Assembly (NCBI GenBank): GCA_024234975.1
Contig: JACKNH010000047.1
Location: 1-10,237, forward strand
Length of the DNA stretch: 10,237 nucleotides
Direction: 5' to 3'
Origin: Gammaproteobacteria bacterium
Lineage (GTDB): Bacteria; Pseudomonadota; Gammaproteobacteria; Ga0077536
A program made the position numbers and the translations under genes. Under the pieces are notes generated by a model. It saw only the letters and a list, made by a program, of their open reading frames with translations. It was not told where the DNA came from and did no database searches. The number at the start of each line of letters is the position of its first letter. Within the stretch, counting starts at the first letter, position 1. This document shows positions 1 to 6,543 of the stretch, piece after piece.

Positions 1-42
1 AGCGAACAGCAAAAAGGAGAAGATAATTCGTAGTCGATTCAT
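1..42 (-). CDS. Partial CDS: N-terminus of an exported protein
   Basis: Reading the minus strand from an ATG at 42 gives 14 codons, MNRLRIIFSFLLFA, before the window ends. A short basic start (Arg3, Arg5) followed by an unbroken hydrophobic run is the pattern of a Sec signal peptide, so the product is probably exported or membrane-anchored. The upstream Shine-Dalgarno is not convincing: GAAGAG lies directly against the ATG and AGGTGGG is about 15 bases away. The function cannot be guessed because the mature protein is outside the window. The short length makes a chance reading frame possible. Confidence 0.4.
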   Translation of the reverse strand, partial: MNRLRIIFSFLLFA

Positions 43-88
43 CTCTTCGATTTACTACCCACCTGTACTTGGCGGTCTGCAATCTTGT

Positions 89-124
89 TTCGGATTTTTG
101 CGTGGTCCGAACGTGGTCAGACCA
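89..124. repeat. Cluster of short repeats upstream of the partial left-edge gene
   Basis: Three small symmetric elements overlap here: an inverted repeat TTCGGA (89-94) / TCCGAA (106-111); a direct repeat CGTGGTC at 101-107 and 112-118; and an 11-base palindrome TGGTC-A-GACCA at 114-124. They lie 47 to 82 bases upstream of the candidate start at 42, where an operator or promoter-proximal site would be expected. This is pattern only; I recognise no known binding motif, and short repeats of this size can arise by chance. Confidence 0.25.
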
Positions 125-186
125 GGATGCGTACGGAATCACAGAAACCAGGTAATCCACTGCGTACTTGATAATTGGCGAGCAGG

Positions 187-528
187 TTACTCCGGCCATG
201 AGAATATCTGTCTGGTCTGCGGGCCGAGCGGCTGCTCATCAGGGTTGATTCCAGACAATGAGTGCACCTTCTCTTTGAACCACGACTGGAACTTCTCGGT
301 TGACTTAGCATAGTTCGCAGCGGCCTGCGCGGAATCGTCGATCACCGTGACACAGATCACCCATGGCCCAGCGTTCGTTTCCTGAAGATGCCATGATTCC
401 TGCGCGACGCCGTAGCCACGATAGAACTTGGCAGCGCTTTCCTTCCATTCTGCCCGCAGCGACTCGACGAATGCTTCAAGGTCTTCGACGGACTTTTTCA
501 GCGGGAATGCTCGGACAATGGTTTCCAT
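187..528 (-). CDS. Small hypothetical protein, DUF6176-like (dimeric alpha/beta-barrel type)
   Basis: A 113-residue soluble protein with no signal peptide or membrane segment. The layout is a short strand (METIVRAFPLK), a long charged helix (about 13-40, VEDLEAFVESLRAEWKES), a central strand pair (about 44-63, with the motif GVAQESWHLQE followed by GPWVICVTVID), and a second helix with aromatic residues (about 68-88, FQSWFKEKV). This helix-strand order and the 'resulting ester-strand' Gly-x-x-x-Glu-Ser element resemble the small DUF6176 family, whose function is not established. The start is supported by AGGGAG five bases upstream of the ATG. It is separated from the HNH gene by 245 bases and from the left-edge gene by about 145 bases, so it is probably transcribed alone. 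Coding reality is well supported; family placement is from memory of the pattern and less certain. Confidence 0.7.
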   Translation of the reverse strand: METIVRAFPLKKSVEDLEAFVESLRAEWKESAAKFYRGYGVAQESWHLQETNAGPWVICVTVIDDSAQAAANYAKSTEKFQSWFKEKVHSLSGINPDEQPLGPQTRQIFSWPE

Positions 529-773
529 TGGGTCTCCCTTTATAGTTTCGCACCATGTCCGTTCTAGACGTCGGGTACACGATAAATAGACAAGGCACCT
601 TTTCCAATAGGGCTATTTTCGATTCAAATCAGCAAGCCACGCCACGTTATTCGTTTGCGCTCACACCTGGAAAAGGGAAGACCGGGCGCATGAGTTCACG
701 CGTAGATTCGGCAGCAATTATCCGGCGCTTGCCAGAAAATGCTTAGCGTCAGCGGTGTTGAGAATTCATTGCT

Positions 774-1280
774 TCATAACTTGTACGTAACCTGTTCGCC
801 AGAAACCTTGATTTTTCCTCTGGATTTCAAATGCTCGATCACGGCCTGCACGTCCTTGTCACCTAGATTTAATTGCGCCAGAGCTTTGATTGTTGACGTC
901 AGCGTTTTCACCTTTCGTGGCTTCGAACTGCCCCTCGACCGCAAATTCTCGACGACCGCAGAAATGATCGAATCAGCCACACTGCTCGCCGCCTTGGGAG
1001 AGGCCGCTGGCTTCGGCGCTGAGTGTCCGGCGCCATTTGGGCATTTGAACTGCCCCTTCTGATTCAGCACGACTTTGATCTTTTCCTTGAGCGACATGCT
1101 ACCGAGTAAAGCGTTCATTGCTTTACAACACGCAACACAGTTATCGTCGCTATTACTTCCGGCCCTCGCGGTCGGCACCAAGTGCTCCACGCTTGCCTCG
1201 GCCTTTGCTAGTGTGGCGTTGCAGAAGAAGCATAGGCCGCCCTGGGCGAACATCAGTCGTTCCAGCGGTTTGGTCGGCAT
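774..1280 (-). CDS. HNH endonuclease-like protein with C-terminal winged-helix-like tail
   Basis: A 168-residue protein in two parts. Residues 1-70 form an HNH (McrA-like) zinc nuclease core: CxxC at 17-20 (CFFC), the strand-turn EHLVP at 32-36 with the general-base-type His33, then DDN at 45-47 and the closing helix with Cys48, Cys51, Cys52 and Asn56. In the usual ending 'ACxxCN' the second cysteine is Met55 here, so the fourth zinc ligand must be Cys48, Cys51 or Cys80 (in KCPN). An Ala/Pro/Lys-rich linker (about 84-120) leads to residues about 125-168, which look like a small helix-helix-strand winged-helix unit (TLTSTIKALAQ...VIEHLKSRGKIKV), similar in flavour to the tails of some NYN-domain RNA nucleases. 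The ATG at 1280 has only a weak Shine-Dalgarno (GATGAG). Possible roles are DNA or RNA cleavage, perhaps in defence; none is shown by neighbours. Confidence 0.75.
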   Translation of the reverse strand: MPTKPLERLMFAQGGLCFFCNATLAKAEASVEHLVPTARAGSNSDDNCVACCKAMNALLGSMSLKEKIKVVLNQKGQFKCPNGAGHSAPKPAASPKAASSVADSIISAVVENLRSRGSSKPRKVKTLTSTIKALAQLNLGDKDVQAVIEHLKSRGKIKVSGEQVTYKL

Positions 1281-1633
1281 AGGCGCTCATCTTTCAATCA
1301 ATTTGCATCGTTTACGTGGCGCGTTTCCCCGTAAATTCCGGCCCGATTTTGCCGAGTTCGAGCCAATCGTCCATCGCGGAAGATCCTGGCCAGACAGGTT
1401 CACGCAGGCGATCTGCGCACTGATTCTTCGAGTACTCAGCGGGTATCAACCATTGGCATGGATTGCTTTTAGACGCCTATTGACTCTACTCATCGCAATT
1501 CGATGGATGTCCCATCATCCTGGCGCCTCTCCGCCGGCCGGTTTGAGCAACCACCGGCTTATCCGGTTTTTTGCGGCGCGAACGAGGCTTTGCCGGCCCG
1601 ACAACATCCTGATGTCAGACGCCCGTCTGCCCC
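1281..1633. other. 353-base stretch without a confident gene
   Basis: This lies between the start of the HNH gene and the end of the arylsulfotransferase-like gene. On the minus strand a frame is open from 1476 to a TAA at 1312-1314, and within it an ATG at 1374 preceded by AGGAT nine bases upstream would give a 20-residue peptide beginning MDDWLELG. I cannot tell whether this is a leader peptide, a gene remnant or chance. Near 1537-1558 is an inverted repeat GCCGGT/ACCGGC, which follows the end of the arylsulfotransferase-like gene in the minus direction but has no U-tract, so it is not a canonical intrinsic terminator. No tRNA, repeat array or mobile-element end was found. The HNH promoter must lie here, but I see no clear -35/-10 pair. 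Confidence 0.5.
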
Positions 1634-3013
1634 TCAATCCGCCGGCAACATAAAACTCCCCGCCTTCGGCGGTGTCACCGCACGCTGCTGCGGCACCGCC
1701 AACTGCGGAATCCACCCATACGGAATGCGATATGCCCGATAAACAGCATTCGATCCGCGTGCACTCTCGCCGGGAGGGGCCATATATTCCCAGACGATCT
1801 GCTTTTCAGCAGTGACCTCGAACACGCGGCCGGGGGCGCCTTCGGTGATCAAGGTGTTGCCATTGGGCAGGCGTTGGGCGCTGCTGATGTTGGTGCTGAA
1901 GAAGTTGGGTGCGGTGTATGACCAGACGACTTCGAGTGTCGTCGGGTTGATTTCGAGCACGCGTGAGTTTGAGCGCTGATGAACGCCCTGGCCGCTGCGG
2001 GTCAGTGCGCCGGGTTTGCCGTAGCCGCTGGAGCCGCCGTTGTCGAAAATCATCACGTGGCCGGCGCCGGGCAGGCCGGGGGGGATGAAGTGGGCGTGGT
2101 GTTGCCCGATGATCTGGCCGATTTTCCATTGCGCTTCGTCGCGGCTGAAGTCGGGCCCGAGTTGCCAGACGATGCTGCCATCCTGGTGACTCACAATTGC
2201 CACCAGGCTTGATTGGCGGCTGCTGATGATGACGTTGTCCGGTGCGAAGCGCTGGTCGCCGGCGTCATACCATTGGTTGGGCCCGACGTAGGTGGCGGAA
2301 TTGATATGGAACCAGTCGTAAGGGCCACGGCGCGGCCCCATGGTCGGCGAGTTGCGTATCGCCGCGCGCTCATCGGCGTTGAAGCCGAAGGCATCTATAT
2401 GGTCGGAGGCTTTCCATTCCCAACGAATGTTGCCCTGCCAATCGATCTCGATCAGGCGATCATCTTCCAGTTCGATATCGGCGACGGCCGGAACGGTATG
2501 GGTGGTATGCGTCAGCAATAACGTGGTGACGCCTTCGGCGGCTGGTGTGAATGAGGGAGAGTAATAACCGGCGGGGAAATCACTGCGCTGCCAGTCGTGA
2601 TGCTGGCGTGCGCTGGGCCGCGTGCCGCCGCTCTCGGCGGGTATCTGCTCGTTGCTATCGAAGCGCCAAGTCGTGTTGCCGTTGAAGTCCTCCTGCCGCA
2701 GCTCCGTGCCTTCCTGGTGACCAGGGTTGGCGCCGGCGCTGGCCACGACGATACCGTTCGGCAATATGCGCGCCGGGCCGCCGGCCGAGACATTGAAATC
2801 GTTCCAGCGTTTGACGACCTTGCCGTTCATGTCGATGACCTGCACGGCCTGCGTGTCGAGCACGCTCAGCACAGTAAAGCCATTCCAGGTTTTGTCCGGC
2901 TGATAGATCGTGGTGCCGGTCGGGAAGACCGTCGGCGCTGCCTGCGCCGACGGTATCGATATCAGGAGTGATGCAAAAACGAATACAGCAACGCCTTGGA
3001 ATCCGCGGATCAT
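1634..3013 (-). CDS. Secreted arylsulfotransferase (ASST)-family beta-propeller protein
   Basis: A 459-residue protein with a Sec signal peptide (residues 1-25, cleavage likely after AQA) and a PQQ-like six-bladed propeller body. Repeating blade phrases are visible: GNTTWRFD, GNIRWEWK, GSIVWQLG, LEVVWSYT and KQIVWEY, each a Trp-centred strand. Family hallmarks are HHDW (about 138-141), DWFHINSATYVG (from about 233), a His cluster GQHHAHFIPPG (about 304-314), and LPNGNTLITEG (about 402). Bacterial ASSTs are periplasmic and move sulfate between phenolic compounds through a sulfo-histidine (His436 in E. coli AssT); I cannot align which His here is the acceptor. A GTG at 3019 is also in frame, but the ATG at 3013 is chosen because AGAGG lies seven bases upstream of it. 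It follows garR by 82 bases on the same strand, so it is probably the last gene of the gudD operon. Substrate unknown; some members of this family may not be sulfotransferases. Confidence 0.85.
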   Translation of the reverse strand: MIRGFQGVAVFVFASLLISIPSAQAAPTVFPTGTTIYQPDKTWNGFTVLSVLDTQAVQVIDMNGKVVKRWNDFNVSAGGPARILPNGIVVASAGANPGHQEGTELRQEDFNGNTTWRFDSNEQIPAESGGTRPSARQHHDWQRSDFPAGYYSPSFTPAAEGVTTLLLTHTTHTVPAVADIELEDDRLIEIDWQGNIRWEWKASDHIDAFGFNADERAAIRNSPTMGPRRGPYDWFHINSATYVGPNQWYDAGDQRFAPDNVIISSRQSSLVAIVSHQDGSIVWQLGPDFSRDEAQWKIGQIIGQHHAHFIPPGLPGAGHVMIFDNGGSSGYGKPGALTRSGQGVHQRSNSRVLEINPTTLEVVWSYTAPNFFSTNISSAQRLPNGNTLITEGAPGRVFEVTAEKQIVWEYMAPPGESARGSNAVYRAYRIPYGWIPQLAVPQQRAVTPPKAGSFMLPAD

Positions 3014-3020
3014 CAGCACA

Positions 3021-3025
3021 CCTCT
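3021..3025 (-). promoter_or_regulatory. Ribosome binding site deciding the ASST-like start
   Basis: AGAGG on the minus strand lies seven bases before the ATG at 3013. The in-frame GTG at 3019 would have a spacing of only one base, so the ATG is the better start and the signal peptide begins MIRGF. Confidence 0.6.
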
Positions 3026-3095
3026 TTCGGAGAATGAATGCAGCCATCAGTAGAATCGCTGCAGTTCCCCCATGAGATGCGGAACGACGTTGCGT

Positions 3096-3986
3096 CTACC
3101 CCCCTCCACCGACCTCGAAATCGGCCAGAAATTCCAAAGCGCGCACCATGGCCGAGTGATCCCAGGCCTTGCCGCCGTGGGCGACGCAGGCGTTGAACAA
3201 CTCCTGTGCCGTCGCCGTGTTCGGCAGCGAAACGCCGGCGGCGCGTGCACTCGATAAAGCCAGGTTCAAATCCTTTTGATGCAGTTCGATACGGAAGCCG
3301 GGATTGAATGTTCGCTTCACCATCCGATCCCCATGCACTTCCAGCACCCGTGAAGCGGCGAAACCACCCAGCAGTGCTTCACGTACCTTGCCTGCGTCCG
3401 CCCCCATCCGGCTGGCGAACAGCAAGGCCTCGGCCACTGCTTCAATGTTCAACGCGACGATGATCTGGTTGGCCACCTTGCAGGTCTGGCCCGCGCCATT
3501 GCTACCCACCAGCGTGATGTTCTTGCCCATCAATTCGAATATCGGTTTGACGGCATCGAACGTCGCTTGTGATCCGCCGACCATGATGGTCAGGCTGGCG
3601 GCCTTGGCGCCGACCTCGCCGCCGGAGACCGGCGCATCGAGATACTCGCAACCCAGCGCATTGATGCGCTCGGCGAACTGCTTGGTTTCCACTGGCGCGA
3701 TCGAACTCATGTCGACCACGACCTTGCCGGCGGATAACCCTTCGGCCACGCCATCGGTGTCAAACAACACCTTCGCCACATCGGGGGTGTCGGGCACCAT
3801 GGTGATGATGATGTCGGCGTGGCTCGCCACGTCGCGGGCGCTGCCGCACGCCTTGCCACCGGCATCCACCAGTTCGGGCGGCACGCGTGAGCGGCTGTAA
3901 AGAAAAACCTCGTGACCGGCGGCAATGAGATGCCCGGCCATGGGCGCGCCCATGATGCCGAGCCCGATGAAACCAATCTTCTGCAT
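3096..3986 (-). CDS. garR: 2-hydroxy-3-oxopropionate (tartronate semialdehyde) reductase
   Basis: A cytoplasmic 296-residue NAD(P)-dependent beta-hydroxyacid dehydrogenase that reduces tartronate semialdehyde to D-glycerate. The N-terminal Rossmann fold starts at once with GFIGLGIMG (5-13, the GxGxxG nucleotide loop). The substrate signature DAPVSGGEVGAKAASL is at about 118-132 and the catalytic lysine is Lys170 in GAGQTCKVANQ, followed by the helical dimerisation domain with GFRIELHQKDL (about 230-240, Lys238 conserved). Length and motif order match E. coli GarR (294 residues). The start has AGGAG nine bases upstream (3996-4000). It sits 65 bases downstream of the aldolase that would supply its substrate, which favours this role over 3-hydroxyisobutyrate dehydrogenase, the main alternative. 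The C-terminal tail ends in an unusual run of four glycines. Confidence 0.9.
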   Translation of the reverse strand: MQKIGFIGLGIMGAPMAGHLIAAGHEVFLYSRSRVPPELVDAGGKACGSARDVASHADIIITMVPDTPDVAKVLFDTDGVAEGLSAGKVVVDMSSIAPVETKQFAERINALGCEYLDAPVSGGEVGAKAASLTIMVGGSQATFDAVKPIFELMGKNITLVGSNGAGQTCKVANQIIVALNIEAVAEALLFASRMGADAGKVREALLGGFAASRVLEVHGDRMVKRTFNPGFRIELHQKDLNLALSSARAAGVSLPNTATAQELFNACVAHGGKAWDHSAMVRALEFLADFEVGGGG

Positions 3987-4051
3987 GGTGGGAAACTCCT
4001 GGTAACGAAATTTGAATCAGCGCTGGCAGGTAACCAGTCCGCGGTATCTGC

Positions 4052-4810
4052 TCAGCGGCGCATCTGGCCCAGAATCTGTTGCGAACCGGCCGCCATCAAC
4101 CGCGCATCGGAGCTCACAGTGACAAATTGAAAGCCCTTGGCGATGCGCGCCAGCGCTGCTTCCGGGGTGCCATTGTGAATGCCGGCAACCTTGCCGTGTT
4201 TGTGCGCGCTGGCCAGTATCCGCTCGATGGCGTCGGCGACCGGCGGGTCGACATCGTCGAACACCGGGCGACAGCCAAGCGAAAGTGATAGATCAGACGG
4301 GCCGATGTACACGGCATCCAGTCCTTCCACACTCATGATCTCGTCGAGGTTCTCCAGCGCTTCGCGCGTTTCGATCATCGCAAAACGCACGATGGTGTCG
4401 TTGGCATGCTGAGGATAGTCGGCGCCACCGTATAGCAACGCGCGCACGGGTCCGAAGCTTCGCTTGCCGCGTGGCGCATAAGTCGTCCATGCCACCAGTC
4501 GCTCGGCGTCTTCGCGCGTATTGACCATCGGGCAGATAACGCCATAAGCGCCGGCATCCAGCACTTTCATCAACACGCCCGGTTCAAGCCAGGGCACGCG
4601 CACCACGGGCACCGTCGGCGTGGTCGATATCGCGGTCATCATGCTCACCGCGGCCTGGTAGTCCACCACGCCGTGCTGCATATCGATGGTCAGCGCGTCC
4701 CAACCCTGTTGCGCCATGGTTTCGGCGGCGAAGCCGTTGGGAATCGCGAGCCAACCGTTTATTGCGGCGCCGCCGCTTTGCCAGAGGGTCTTCAGTCGAT
4801 TTTCGCGCAT
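4052..4810 (-). CDS. garL: HpcH/HpaI-family aldolase, probable 5-keto-4-deoxy-D-glucarate aldolase
   Basis: A 252-residue class II, metal-dependent aldolase of the HpcH/HpaI (TIM-barrel) family. In this position it should split 5-keto-4-deoxyglucarate into pyruvate and tartronate semialdehyde. Visible family residues: catalytic His46 in TIDMQHG, Arg71 in PVVRVPWLEP (pyruvate carboxylate contact), metal ligands Glu147 in FAMIET and Asp173 in YIGPSDLSLSLG. E. coli GarL has DGEHAPND where this protein has DMQHGVVD, and the late loop is GIHNGT rather than GILAP, so it belongs to a different branch from enterobacterial GarL. The assignment of substrate therefore rests mainly on position, 61 bases after gudD and 65 before garR. 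The start ATG has AAGG four bases upstream. Alternatives are 2-keto-3-deoxyrhamnonate or 4-hydroxy-2-oxoheptanedioate aldolase activity. Confidence 0.8.
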   Translation of the reverse strand: MRENRLKTLWQSGGAAINGWLAIPNGFAAETMAQQGWDALTIDMQHGVVDYQAAVSMMTAISTTPTVPVVRVPWLEPGVLMKVLDAGAYGVICPMVNTREDAERLVAWTTYAPRGKRSFGPVRALLYGGADYPQHANDTIVRFAMIETREALENLDEIMSVEGLDAVYIGPSDLSLSLGCRPVFDDVDPPVADAIERILASAHKHGKVAGIHNGTPEAALARIAKGFQFVTVSSDARLMAAGSQQILGQMRR

Positions 4811-4871
4811 TGAACCTTACTCTTTTTCTCGTATTGAAACTGCTCTAACTGCGCAGCGCAAACCGGGATAC

Positions 4872-6239
4872 TCATCGCACCAGGCATGGCCGCTTGTTAT
4901 CGAATGTCCACCCGGGCAGCAGGAACTGCATGGCGGCAGCATCATCCCGTGCACCCAGTCCGTGACTCTGGTAGGCCTGGTGCGCGTGCTCAACCTGCGC
5001 CATGTCGATCTCGACACCGAGGCCCGGCTTATCCGGAATACGGAGGCAACCGTCGACGATCTCATACGGCTGACGTGTCAGTCGCTGACCATCCTGCCAT
5101 ATCCAGTGGGTGTCGATGGCCGTGATATTGCCGGGGGCCGCCGCTGCCACGTGGGCAAACATCGCCAGCGAGATATCAAAATGATTATTCGAATGTGAAC
5201 CCCAGGTCAGGCCGAACATCTCGCACAACTGCGCCACTCGCACTGATCCCTGCATGGTCCAGAAGTGGGGATCGGCGAGTGGGATATCGACAGCCTGCAA
5301 CTCGATGGCATGGGCGAGCTGGCGCCAATCGGTCGCGATCATATTGGTGGCGGTTGGCAAGCCGGTGGCCCTGCGGAATTCGGCCATGACTTCACGGCCG
5401 GAAAATCCCTGCTCGGCGCCGCAAGGATCTTCTGCGTAAGCGAGTATGCCGTGCTTGTCGCGGCATAGCGCGACCGCTTCAGCCAACGACCAGGCGCCGT
5501 TGGGATCCAGCGTCACACGCGCGGTGGGAAAGCGCTCGTGCAACGCGAGGATGGCTTGCATCTCCTCGCCACCGGCCAGCACGCCGCCCTTGAGCTTGAA
5601 ATCGTTGAAGCCGTAACGGGTCTGCGCGGCCTCGGCCAGCGCGACGATTGCTTCCGGCGTCAGCGCCGGCCGATCACGCAACGCCAGCCAGGCATCATCG
5701 GTATCGTCTTCACTTCGATAATCGAGTGTGGTTCTGCCACTGTCGCCGATGTAGAACAGGTATCCCAGCACCGGCACTTGCGTGCGTTGCATTCCCTCGC
5801 CGAGCAAGGCTGCCAGCGGCACATTCATGAACTGGCCCAGCAGGTCCAGCAGCGCGGATTCCACCGCAGTCAGTGCATGAATGGCGATACGCAGATCGAA
5901 TGTCTGCGTGCCACGGCCGCCGCTGTCGCGATCACTGAATGCGGTCCGTATAGCGTTGAGAACAGCGTTGTAGTCCCCAAGAGTGCGCCCGATCACCAGT
6001 TCACGGGCATCCTCCAGCGTCCGGCGGATGCCTTCCCCGCCAGGCACTTCGCCAACACCGGTGTTACCGGATGTATCTGTCAGCAGCACGATGTTGCGAG
6101 TAAACCAGGGGGCATGTGCGCCACTCAGGTTGAGCAACATGCTGTCCTGCCCGGCCACGGGTATCACGCGCATCTCCGTGACGATTGGCGCACCGGATGG
6201 CGCAGCATTCATTTCCTTGTCCACATTTCGTTGCGTCAT
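4872..6239 (-). CDS. gudD: D-glucarate dehydratase
   Basis: A cytoplasmic 455-residue enolase-superfamily enzyme that removes water from D-glucarate (and usually L-idarate) to give 5-keto-4-deoxy-D-glucarate. All key residues are present with a constant offset of about ten from E. coli GudD: the Lys-x-Lys base pair Lys215/Lys217 in DFKLKGG; Mg ligands Asp245 (TLDPNGAW), Glu276 (DPCGAEQG) and Asn299 (TNMIATDW); and the His349-Asp323 dyad (WGSHSNNHFD). The C-terminus PGWTFDNKRP is nearly the same as the E. coli enzyme, so the gene is full length. The ATG at 6239 has no strong Shine-Dalgarno. A later Met10 is preceded by AAGGA but at only two bases, so the longer start is kept. It is the first gene of the apparent gudD-garL-garR-ASST operon and is divergent from the MBL-fold gene. 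Confidence 0.96.
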   Translation of the reverse strand: MTQRNVDKEMNAAPSGAPIVTEMRVIPVAGQDSMLLNLSGAHAPWFTRNIVLLTDTSGNTGVGEVPGGEGIRRTLEDARELVIGRTLGDYNAVLNAIRTAFSDRDSGGRGTQTFDLRIAIHALTAVESALLDLLGQFMNVPLAALLGEGMQRTQVPVLGYLFYIGDSGRTTLDYRSEDDTDDAWLALRDRPALTPEAIVALAEAAQTRYGFNDFKLKGGVLAGGEEMQAILALHERFPTARVTLDPNGAWSLAEAVALCRDKHGILAYAEDPCGAEQGFSGREVMAEFRRATGLPTATNMIATDWRQLAHAIELQAVDIPLADPHFWTMQGSVRVAQLCEMFGLTWGSHSNNHFDISLAMFAHVAAAAPGNITAIDTHWIWQDGQRLTRQPYEIVDGCLRIPDKPGLGVEIDMAQVEHAHQAYQSHGLGARDDAAAMQFLLPGWTFDNKRPCLVR

Positions 6240-6312
6240 AGTCTATTCGGGGATACTCAGCACATCACCGGGTGCTGCAACCGGAACCGCTGAGCGGCGC
6301 GGGCCAGCACTA

Positions 6313-6344
6313 ATTGGCAGAATATCGCCATTATCGTATTGGCG
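6313..6344. promoter_or_regulatory. Possible operator: three TTGGC-type half-sites
   Basis: ATTGGC occurs at 6313-6318 and again at 6338-6343, with the inverted form CGCCAT at 6326-6331 between them. This makes an inverted repeat CGCCA-(9)-TGGCG at 6326-6344. The sites overlap the only -35-like hexamer found for the plus-strand gene and lie about 75-105 bases upstream of gudD. The arrangement would suit a dimeric regulator controlling both directions, but I do not recognise a specific family motif. Confidence 0.3.
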
Positions 6345-6345
6345 C

Positions 6346-6366
6346 CGGGCACAACTGCAGTGCCCG
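6346..6366. repeat. Perfect 7-bp inverted repeat (hairpin or operator)
   Basis: CGGGCAC (6346-6352) and GTGCCCG (6360-6366) are exact reverse complements around a 7-base loop, AACTGCA. It directly follows the TTGGC half-sites. It has no U-tract in either direction, so it is more likely a protein site or a leader-RNA hairpin than a terminator. Confidence 0.35.
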
Positions 6367-6533
6367 CGATGCGCGGCCGCGAATCGCCCATCACCAGCAT
6401 ACCGATCCCGCCGCTGATTGCAGCCATGAATTCGTACCAAAGGTGGCATCGTTCGATTCAGCACCGGTATCGAGCTGAAGTTGTCATGCATTTGCGCCCG
6501 TGCGATGTTGTTGCCATCCGAAGATTCCATTAC

Positions 6534-6539
6534 AGGGGG
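6534..6539 (+). promoter_or_regulatory. Ribosome binding site deciding the MBL-fold gene start
   Basis: AGGGGG lies four bases before the ATG at 6544. The same frame is open upstream to a TTG at 6481, but only the ATG start puts a signal peptide at the N-terminus, so 6544 is chosen. Confidence 0.65.
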
Positions 6540-6543
6540 CCTC

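Larger units (their letters stand above)
6240..6543. other. Divergent 304-base intergenic region between gudD and the MBL-fold gene
   Basis: This must hold the start signals for both directions. Visible elements are three TTGGC-like half-sites (6313-6344), a perfect 7-bp hairpin (6346-6366) and AGGGGG (6534-6539), the Shine-Dalgarno of the plus-strand gene. No strong sigma-70 promoter is evident on either strand. The best plus-strand candidate is TTGGCA (6314-6319), 17 bases, TATTGG (6337-6342), with a good -35 and a poor -10. A 56-codon minus-strand frame, 6257-6427, is also open but lacks a Shine-Dalgarno. No regulator gene is encoded here. Confidence 0.55.

Noticed and set aside
606..617. 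Palindrome AATAG-GG-CTATT upstream of the DUF6176-like gene
   Set aside because: It is short and isolated, with no partner sites and no promoter elements at the right spacing, so chance is the simplest explanation.
1350..1375. GTTCGAGCC, similar to a tRNA T-loop
   Set aside because: There is no 5-bp T-stem around it and no acceptor or anticodon arm at the right distances.
1553..1572. Plus-strand terminator-like structure: ACCGG/CCGGT stem with a five-base loop followed by a T-run
   Set aside because: The stem is only 5 bp, and no plus-strand gene lies upstream to be terminated. On the minus strand, where the neighbouring gene ends, the T-run is on the wrong side.
1075..1653. 192-codon plus-strand open frame
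   Set aside because: Its first third is the complement of the HNH gene, whose zinc motifs make the minus strand the real one. The remainder shows no domain, signal or Shine-Dalgarno.
3019..3019. GTG start two codons upstream for the arylsulfotransferase-like gene
   Set aside because: The Shine-Dalgarno AGAGG would be one base away from it, while the ATG at 3013 has a seven-base spacing.
5538..6293. 251-codon plus-strand open frame opposite gudD
   Set aside because: gudD on the minus strand has every catalytic residue of the family. The plus-strand reading is rich in Gln/His/Arg with no recognisable motif.
6481..6481. TTG start 21 codons upstream for the MBL-fold gene
   Set aside because: It would bury the signal peptide. 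The ATG at 6544 has AGGGGG four bases upstream and begins a proper signal sequence.
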